Below, piece by piece: positions 5,947 through 10,487 of a stretch of 10,487 nt of DNA. The number at the start of each line of letters is the position of its first letter. Position 1 is the first letter of the stretch. The position numbers and the translations under genes are program-made. Below the pieces are notes generated by a model. The model did no database searches. It was not told the origin of the DNA and saw nothing but the letters and a program-made list of their open reading frames with translations. Where the stretch lies: the NCBI GenBank assembly GCA_913009475.1, contig CAJVYJ010000052.1:1-10487 (forward strand), in the 5' to 3' direction. The DNA is from an uncultured Actinomycetes bacterium (GTDB taxonomy: Bacteria > Actinomycetota > Aquicultoria > CAJVYJ01).

Positions 5947-8415
5947 TTATTTTGCTCCCGAAGCTGTCACCTTTTCTTTGCGAACCGTCATTTTAAGCTT
6001 CCCTTTAAGGCCGACATCAGCTAAAACGGTTTGACCGGCTTTAAACTTCCGGGATAAAATAGCTTCGGAAAGTGGGTCTTCCAACAACCTTTGAATCGCC
6101 CGCCGTAACGGCCGGGCTCCAGATGAAGGATCATAGCCCTCGTCAACCAAGATGTCTTTAGCCGCGTCCGTTAACTCAATATCAAGCTGCTGTTCACGCA
6201 TCTGTACCCGTAAACGCTCAATCATCAAATCGACGATCAACCTGATCTCATCTCTGGTAAGCTCATGAAAGACAATAATGTCTTCCAGCCGATTAAGAAA
6301 TTCAGGCCTGAATATCTTTTTTAACTCACCCATAATATTGAGTTTCATATCTCGATAAGAGTGCTCCTCATCGGATGAGCTCGCAAACCCCAGCGGAGTT
6401 GCTTTTTGAATATACCTAGCCCCGATATTGGAAGTCATAATCAATATAACATTTCTAAAATCAACGGTCCTTCCTTGAGCGTCCGTCAACCGGCCGTCTT
6501 CCAATATCTGCAACAAGATATTAAAGACATCATGATGGGCTTTCTCGATTTCATCGAGCAATACCACACAATATGAACGTCGGCGCACCGTCTCCGTCAA
6601 CTGGCCGCCTTCATCGTAGCCGACATAACCGGGCGGAGAACCGATTAGACGGGAAACAGTATGTTTTTCCATATACTCAGACATATCGATTTGAACCAGA
6701 GCCTCTTCATTACCGAAAAGATATTCAGCTAAAGCCTTGGCTAATTCAGTTTTACCGACGCCGGAAGGCCCCAGAAATATGAACGAGCCGGCTGGGCGCC
6801 GCGGGTCTTTCAAACCGGAACGCGTTCTTCTAATTGCCCTGGATATCGCTTTAACCGCTTCATCCTGGCCGATAACTCGCTTATGTATCTCATCTTCCAT
6901 CTTTAGCAGCTTGGCTGTCTCCTCTTCCGTCAACCGCATAACGGGAATGCCGGTCCAGGTTGAGACGATGTGAGCCACCTCTTCTTCCGTAACCTGAATC
7001 GGATTAGAACTTTTCGGTACTTTCCAAGTCTCTTCCAAGTCGCGCATCTCTTCTAAAAGCACGCGCTCCTGGTCACGAAAGTCAGCTGCCTTTTCAAATT
7101 CCTGCGCTTGAATCGACGCTTCCTTTTCTTGGCGCAATTTTTGTAGCTTTTCTTCCACATCTTTAAAATGCGGCGGTGCCGTCATAGTCTTAATACGCAC
7201 CCGTGAAGCCGCTTCATCTATCAAATCAATAGCTTTGTCGGGTAAAAAACGGTCGGATATATATCGGTCGGCCAGGTTCGCGGCAGCGACTAAGGCGCCG
7301 TCCGTTATACTTACCCGGTGATGGGCCTCATAACGATCACGCAAACCCTTTAATATCTCTATGGTCTCACTTATGCTGGGTTCACCAACATTTATGGGCT
7401 GAAAACGACGCTCAAGCGCTGCGTCTTTTTCCACATGCTTTCTGTACTCATCCAGAGTCGTGGCGCCGATAGTCTGCAACTCACCACGCGCCAAAGCCGG
7501 TTTTAAGATAGAAGCCGCGTCAATGGCGCCTTCAGCGGCGCCGGCACCGACTAAATTGTGCATCTCGTCGATGAATAAGATTATATCCTTACGCTCGGAT
7601 ATCTCTTTCATAACCTTTTTCAAGCGGTCCTCGAACTCTCCTCGATATTTTGAACCGGCCACCAACGCGCCTAAGTCGAGCGTATATATCTCTTTACCTT
7701 TTAATAACTCCGGTACTTCGTTGTGAGCGATATTTTGCGCCAACCCTTCAACCACGGCGGTCTTACCAACACCCGGCTCACCAATCAAAACCGGGTTATT
7801 TTTAGTGCGGCGCGAAAGAATCTGCATGACCCGCTCGATCTCATTAACACGACCAACCACCGGATCAAGTTTATTATCTCTAGCCAACATGGTTAGATTA
7901 CGACCAAACTCATCCAACAGCGAATTGCCGTAAGTCTTGGAGCCATATTCGCCTTTTTCTTTACCGGACCTGGCGCCCTGATAACCTGAAAGCAACTGAA
8001 TAACCTGATTGCGCACTTTTTCCAGATCGGCGCCCAAACTTAATAACACCCTAGCAGCCACGCCTTCACCCTCACGTATTAAGCCCAGAAGAATATGCTC
8101 AGTGCCAATATAACTATGACCGAGTTGAAGAGCTTCTCTCAGCGATAACTCTAAAACTTTTTTTGCCCGCGGGGTAAACGGTATATGACCCACTTGGGTA
8201 GAGACACCTTTGCCTATCAAGTCCTCGACTTGAAGCCGGACATCAACCAGATTTATGCCTAAATTAGTCAACGCTTTATAAGCAATCCCATCTTCCTCGC
8301 GTATCAATCCCAGCAACAGGTGCTCTGTACCGATATAATTTTGGTTCAACATCCGCGCTTCTTCTTGAGCGTAAACTACAACGCGGCGTGCTTTTTCCGT
8401 AAATCTTTCAAACAC
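5947..8415 (-). CDS. clpC: ATP-dependent Clp protease ATPase subunit ClpC
   Basis: ClpC is the AAA+ unfoldase that feeds substrates to ClpP. The 822 residues carry the full ClpC layout: two Clp_N repeats (about 3-68 and 78-143, each with YIGTEH), AAA-1 with Walker A GEPGVGKT (212-219) and Walker B ILFIDE (279-284), a UVR/M coiled coil (about 428-462) typical of ClpC, AAA-2 with Walker A GPSGVGKT (549-556) and Walker B VVLLDE (617-622), a ClpP-docking LGF tripeptide (675-677) and the ClpB D2-small C-terminal domain. The start is GTG at 8415 with AAGGAA about eight bases upstream. In B. subtilis ClpC needs adaptors such as McsB or MecA; neither mcsA/mcsB nor ctsR is adjacent here, and no CtsR box was seen upstream. 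Confidence 0.98.
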   Translation of the reverse strand: MFERFTEKARRVVVYAQEEARMLNQNYIGTEHLLLGLIREEDGIAYKALTNLGINLVDVRLQVEDLIGKGVSTQVGHIPFTPRAKKVLELSLREALQLGHSYIGTEHILLGLIREGEGVAARVLLSLGADLEKVRNQVIQLLSGYQGARSGKEKGEYGSKTYGNSLLDEFGRNLTMLARDNKLDPVVGRVNEIERVMQILSRRTKNNPVLIGEPGVGKTAVVEGLAQNIAHNEVPELLKGKEIYTLDLGALVAGSKYRGEFEDRLKKVMKEISERKDIILFIDEMHNLVGAGAAEGAIDAASILKPALARGELQTIGATTLDEYRKHVEKDAALERRFQPINVGEPSISETIEILKGLRDRYEAHHRVSITDGALVAAANLADRYISDRFLPDKAIDLIDEAASRVRIKTMTAPPHFKDVEEKLQKLRQEKEASIQAQEFEKAADFRDQERVLLEEMRDLEETWKVPKSSNPIQVTEEEVAHIVSTWTGIPVMRLTEEETAKLLKMEDEIHKRVIGQDEAVKAISRAIRRTRSGLKDPRRPAGSFIFLGPSGVGKTELAKALAEYLFGNEEALVQIDMSEYMEKHTVSRLIGSPPGYVGYDEGGQLTETVRRRSYCVVLLDEIEKAHHDVFNILLQILEDGRLTDAQGRTVDFRNVILIMTSNIGARYIQKATPLGFASSSDEEHSYRDMKLNIMGELKKIFRPEFLNRLEDIIVFHELTRDEIRLIVDLMIERLRVQMREQQLDIELTDAAKDILVDEGYDPSSGARPLRRAIQRLLEDPLSEAILSRKFKAGQTVLADVGLKGKLKMTVRKEKVTASGAK

Positions 8416-8492
8416 TATGATTTCCTTCCGTTATTTACTAAACTTACACCTATTATTTTACCATCAATATCAAGTTTTAACCACTTAGACAT
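8415..8492 (-). CDS. Possible 25-residue leader peptide of clpC (doubtful)
   Basis: An ATG at 8492 opens a 25-codon frame (MSKWLKLDIDGKIIGVSLV...) whose TAG stop shares its G with the clpC GTG start, the geometry of a coupled leader peptide. A GGAG precedes it, but only two bases from the ATG, which is closer than usual. The protein matches nothing I know. A frame this short is not significant alone, and it could also be the remnant of a longer gene. Confidence 0.25.
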   Translation of the reverse strand: MSKWLKLDIDGKIIGVSLVNNGRKS

Positions 8493-8530
8493 AACTCCAC
8501 GCTAGTAACATGGGCGAAAACCCCACCCTC

Positions 8531-8544
8531 CCGCCTGACGGCGG
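8531..8544. repeat. Short GC hairpin CCGCC-TGAC-GGCGG upstream of clpC
   Basis: A perfect 5-bp GC stem with a 4-nt loop in the clpC leader, immediately downstream (toward clpC) of the TATAAT at 8553-8548, so it would sit at the very 5' end of a transcript from that site. It could stabilise the 5' end or belong to an operator. No U-tract follows. Confidence 0.35.
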
Positions 8545-8547
8545 CCT

Positions 8548-8576
8548 ATTATATTATTGTCCGCTGTCACATCAGG
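8548..8576 (-). promoter_or_regulatory. Weak candidate promoter for clpC
   Basis: The -10 is perfect (TATAAT, 8553-8548), but the -35 at 17 bp is CCTGAT (8576-8571), a poor match. It is the best sigma-A type candidate within 200 nt of the clpC start. No CIRCE element (TTAGCACTC dyad) and no CtsR direct repeat (GTCAAA pairs) were seen, so heat control by those repressors is not supported. Confidence 0.25.
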
Positions 8577-8852
8577 ATTACAGCTGAAGTAGAATGTTTG
8601 CAGGCTTTTCCCTACTTATCGGCATAAATTATCAACTTACTTTACAAATAAGATAGAAGTACCAATTTTATCAGGATTATTATTTTAACTACCAAGCAGT
8701 TTAACCGATAAATATAAAATATCTGTCTTGTTGCTAATTTGCGGACCTTTGATGACGCCATCCAAACCTACAGGTCAGTCAAGAAAACGCAACCGGTAAG
8801 TTTAAACGACTTAGTGTCCGACTTTATTAAGAAAATACCGGTTGAGCCCTTC

Positions 8853-8893
8853 GGCGGCAGCTATAGGAGCCTGTAGCGGCCGATTCCGCCGCC
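8853..8893. repeat. Nested GC-rich inverted repeat after the radical SAM gene
   Basis: Outer arms GGCGGC (8853-8858) and GCCGCC (8888-8893) enclose an inner dyad GCTATAGG (8860-8867) / CCTGTAGC (8870-8877) with one mismatch. The block starts about 57 nt after the radical SAM stop. It may end that transcript, but only a loose TATTTTCTT follows about 16 nt later on the minus strand, so it is not a canonical intrinsic terminator. A REP-like element or structured leader is equally possible. Confidence 0.4.
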
Positions 8894-8949
8894 ATTGTTC
8901 ACACCGGGTGCTCGCTCAATCATACTTATTAAGTTTATCGTTATTTTTC

Positions 8950-10360
8950 TTATTTACTGACATCCGTTGAATGAAGTTGAGGTCGGCTACTGCGCGGCAT
9001 TAATATACGCACAGCTTCCGGATAACTGCTGAACTTACCTTTATTGACAAAGCCGGAACGAGGGAAATCTCTAAATACTTCGACCAGCCAAACCAATAGC
9101 GCCCTGGTCAGAGCGACCCGCCCCAACCTTCTAGTCTGTTTGTCGCTATTCACCAGCGAACGCCAAACCCGCTTGGGACGGCCGTGCAGAAAAAACTCAC
9201 TGGCCTTAACACCCAAAAAAAGAGCGGCGGGAGATAAGTTTGATGTTGCTACCACTTGATTACGATAACCCCATTTGGCGGGATCCGGTTGTATTAAACG
9301 ATCTAAGGGAATTTTCGCACCGACCGGCGTCCAAAAATGCGGTGTTAAATAAGTAGCATTGACAAAATCCGGATCCATGCGCCGCAAACGATTGAAACGG
9401 CGCCAAAGTGTCTTCCAGCTCTCGTTTTCCAGCCCGTATATAACATTGACGCAGGAAAGTATTTTTTCCTTACGCAAAAGGTGAACAGCTTCGCAAGCCA
9501 TTGCATACGAACTCTTACCAAACTTAGCTACAACCTCGTCGTTATCGGATTCCACACCCATGGCGATAAAATCGACACCTGCTTTTTTATAAAGAGGCAT
9601 AATATCACGATCCCGAACGATGGAATCAACAGTAGCATTGATGGACAAAGACGGCCTCAGACCGCGTTTAACCAATTCATTTAGAATCTCTTCCAGGGCC
9701 TCGCGATCGGCGGTAAAATGCTCGTCAGCCGGCCAAATATGCTTAATTTTATATTTGTTCATCAACAGTTCGATTTGATCAACAATATTTTTAGGACTGC
9801 GATGCCGGAAACGCCGCCAAAACATCCATTGGCCGCAGAAACCACAAGAATTCGGGCAACCCCTGGCGAATTGAATACCCGATGATCTTTCCCCCAATAA
9901 ATTATAATTTTGCCAATTAGCCAATTCCCAGCCCGGACGAAAATCATCAAGATTTGTGATTACCGGTCGCGTCTTGTTGATGATTATCTCCTGCTCACGA
10001 CGGTATACAACTCCCTCCACCTCAGATAAAGAGCTGCCGTCTCTAAAAGTCTTCATCAATTCCAGCGCTGTTGCCTCACCTTCGCCGCGCACAATAATAT
10101 CAATTTCTTTAACATCTTCCATTATCCAGCGAAAAGCAAAAGTGGGATAGACACCGCCATAAACAATTTTCGCCTTAGGAAAAAGTCGGCGCATCTTTTT
10201 AATTGTTTTTATAACTTCAAGATGAGCGGCGGTTGAACCGGTATGGCTGACGCCAATGGCATCCGGGTTAAATGATAAGGCTTGTTTGGATAGCTCATCA
10301 AAAGACAAATGTTCCGCGTCGGCATCGATTAATCTGACGTTAAAACCAGCGTCAATCAGC
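8950..10360 (-). CDS. BchE-like B12-binding radical SAM protein, N-terminus cut by adapter
   Basis: 469 genuine residues remain; the first 34 residues of the open frame (10461-10361) are adapter and noise translation, so the native start is missing. Counting from the first genuine residue, the rest of a cobalamin-binding Rossmann domain covers about 1-105, with YGGVYPT at 67-73 in the place of the family GGxxPT loop, then GEGEA at 92-96. The radical SAM domain starts at ARGCPNSCGFCGQWMFWRRF, with cluster cysteines C168, C172 and C175 (CxxxCxxC). The run CGFCGQWMFWRRFRHRSPK closely resembles anaerobic Mg-protoporphyrin IX monomethyl ester cyclase BchE. It could belong to a broader BchE-like clade that modifies other substrates; nothing nearby suggests photosynthesis. 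It lies upstream of clpC on the same strand but 534 nt away, so it is probably a separate unit. Confidence 0.9.
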
Positions 10361-10426
10361 AGATCGGAAGAGCACACGTCTGAACTCCAGTCACACTGAT
10401 ATATCTCGTATGCCGTCTTCTGCTTG
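10361..10426. other. Illumina TruSeq P7 adapter, right end (artefact)
   Basis: Begins AGATCGGAAGAGC, continues with the TruSeq index adapter, the 8-nt block ACTGATAT (10395-10402) and ATCTCGTATGCC, and ends TGCTTG. It is the reverse complement of 107-172. The index block agrees with my recollection of TruSeq index 25. In the minus frame it gives FFFKQKTAYEI...WSSDVCSSDL, a well-known contaminant at the N-terminus of predicted proteins. Confidence 0.98.
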
Positions 10427-10487
10427 AAAAAAAAAACAGAAAAACAAATCAAATGATACAAATGTAAGCTCCCTTACCATTTCCACT
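10427..10487. other. Non-genomic read tail (poly-A plus noise)
   Basis: Ten A follow the adapter, then about 50 nt of featureless sequence. The 10-A run equals the 10-T run at 97-106, as expected when both contig ends extend past the library molecule. The apparent ATG at 10461 lies here and is not a real start. Confidence 0.9.

Larger units (their letters stand above)
8416..8949. other. 534-nt gene-free region between the radical SAM gene and clpC
   Basis: Apart from the doubtful leader ORF, no gene is visible. Read toward clpC it holds a GC-rich nested dyad (8853-8893), two AT-rich stretches, a 10-mer ATCAGGATTA repeated at 8571-8580 and 8670-8679, a TATAAT at 8553-8548 whose -35 is poor (CCTGAT, 17-bp spacer), and a small GC hairpin at 8531-8544. 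One minus frame (from ATG 8922) is open except for TAG stops near 8863 and 8770, which could indicate a decayed small gene, but the remnant is not recognisable. No match to SAM, TPP, cobalamin, glycine, c-di-GMP or c-di-AMP riboswitch cores was found by eye. Confidence 0.5.

Noticed and set aside
6573..7726. Several plus-strand ORFs of 69-88 codons inside clpC
   Set aside because: All lie antisense to a full-length, well-conserved ClpC and show no family motifs.
8416..8580. CtsR operator or CIRCE element upstream of clpC
   Set aside because: No GTCAAA direct repeats and no TTAGCACTC/GAGTGCTAA dyad were found on either strand.
8571..8679. 10-mer ATCAGGATTA repeated 99 bp apart, as possible attachment sites or a small insertion
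   Set aside because: The match is only 10 bp, nothing between the copies resembles a mobile element, and chance recurrence in AT-rich DNA is plausible.
8840..8893. Resemblance of CCGAAGGGCTCAACCGG (minus strand) to the CCGAAGG core of glycine riboswitches
   Set aside because: The downstream conserved part (a CAGGnAAAAGGAC-like stretch) is missing and the surrounding pairing does not fit. Only a short string is shared.
9762..9950. 62-codon minus ORF and plus-strand ORFs inside the radical SAM gene
   Set aside because: They overlap the conserved Fe-S cluster region in other frames and are shadows of the real gene.
173..10360. tRNA, rRNA, CRISPR array, toxin-antitoxin or defence genes
   Set aside because: No cloverleaf, rRNA core, regularly spaced repeat or recognisable defence-family protein was seen on either strand.
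107..10426. 66-bp perfect inverted repeats bounding the contig, as in a transposon or prophage-like element
   Set aside because: The repeats are Illumina adapter sequence with an index. No transposase lies inside, and the enclosed genes are housekeeping genes.

Overview
This is a metagenome-style bacterial contig of about 10.2 kb (genomic DNA from about 173 to 10360). Both ends run into an Illumina TruSeq P7 adapter (107-172 and 10361-10426, the same 66 nt in inverted orientation with the same index), then a 10-nt homopolymer, then read noise. Nothing outside 173-10360 should be treated as biology, and the two terminal genes, ispF and the radical SAM gene, are cut by the adapter.

The core is the block clpC - radA - disA - (insertion) - yacL-like PIN/TRAM - ispD - ispF, all on the minus strand. 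This is the gene order of the Bacillus subtilis clpC operon and is typical of Firmicutes and some deep Actinobacteriota. That order, the AGGAG-type ribosome binding sites and the double-Clp_N/UVR form of ClpC suggest a Gram-positive-type (Terrabacteria) organism, probably an uncultivated Clostridia-like or deep actinobacterial lineage. The sequence does not fix the phylum. Unlike B. subtilis, no ctsR, mcsA or mcsB lies upstream of clpC. Instead there is a 534-nt gene-free region and then a BchE-like B12-binding radical SAM gene.

Layout by coordinate: 1-172 artefact; 173-411 ispF 3'-truncated; 408-1103 ispD; 1104-2168 yacL-like; 2169-2425 divergent intergenic region with two good promoters and a twin palindrome; 2426-2821 a plus-strand gene for a small four-cysteine protein; 2822-2961 convergent intergenic region; 2962-3282 a three-helix membrane protein; 3402-4475 disA; 4588-5943 radA; 5947-8415 clpC; 8416-8949 unexplained leader/intergenic DNA; 8950-10360 radical SAM protein lacking its N-terminus; 10361-10487 artefact.

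Functionally the block joins protein quality control (ClpC), recombination and DNA-structure surveillance (RadA, and DisA making c-di-AMP), a membrane-anchored PIN-TRAM putative nuclease, and the first cytidylyl and cyclisation steps of the MEP isoprenoid pathway (IspD, IspF). The divergent cysteine-rich gene splits the ancestral operon, and yacL-ispD-ispF has acquired, or kept, its own promoter. I found no defence system, mobile element, CRISPR array or RNA gene.
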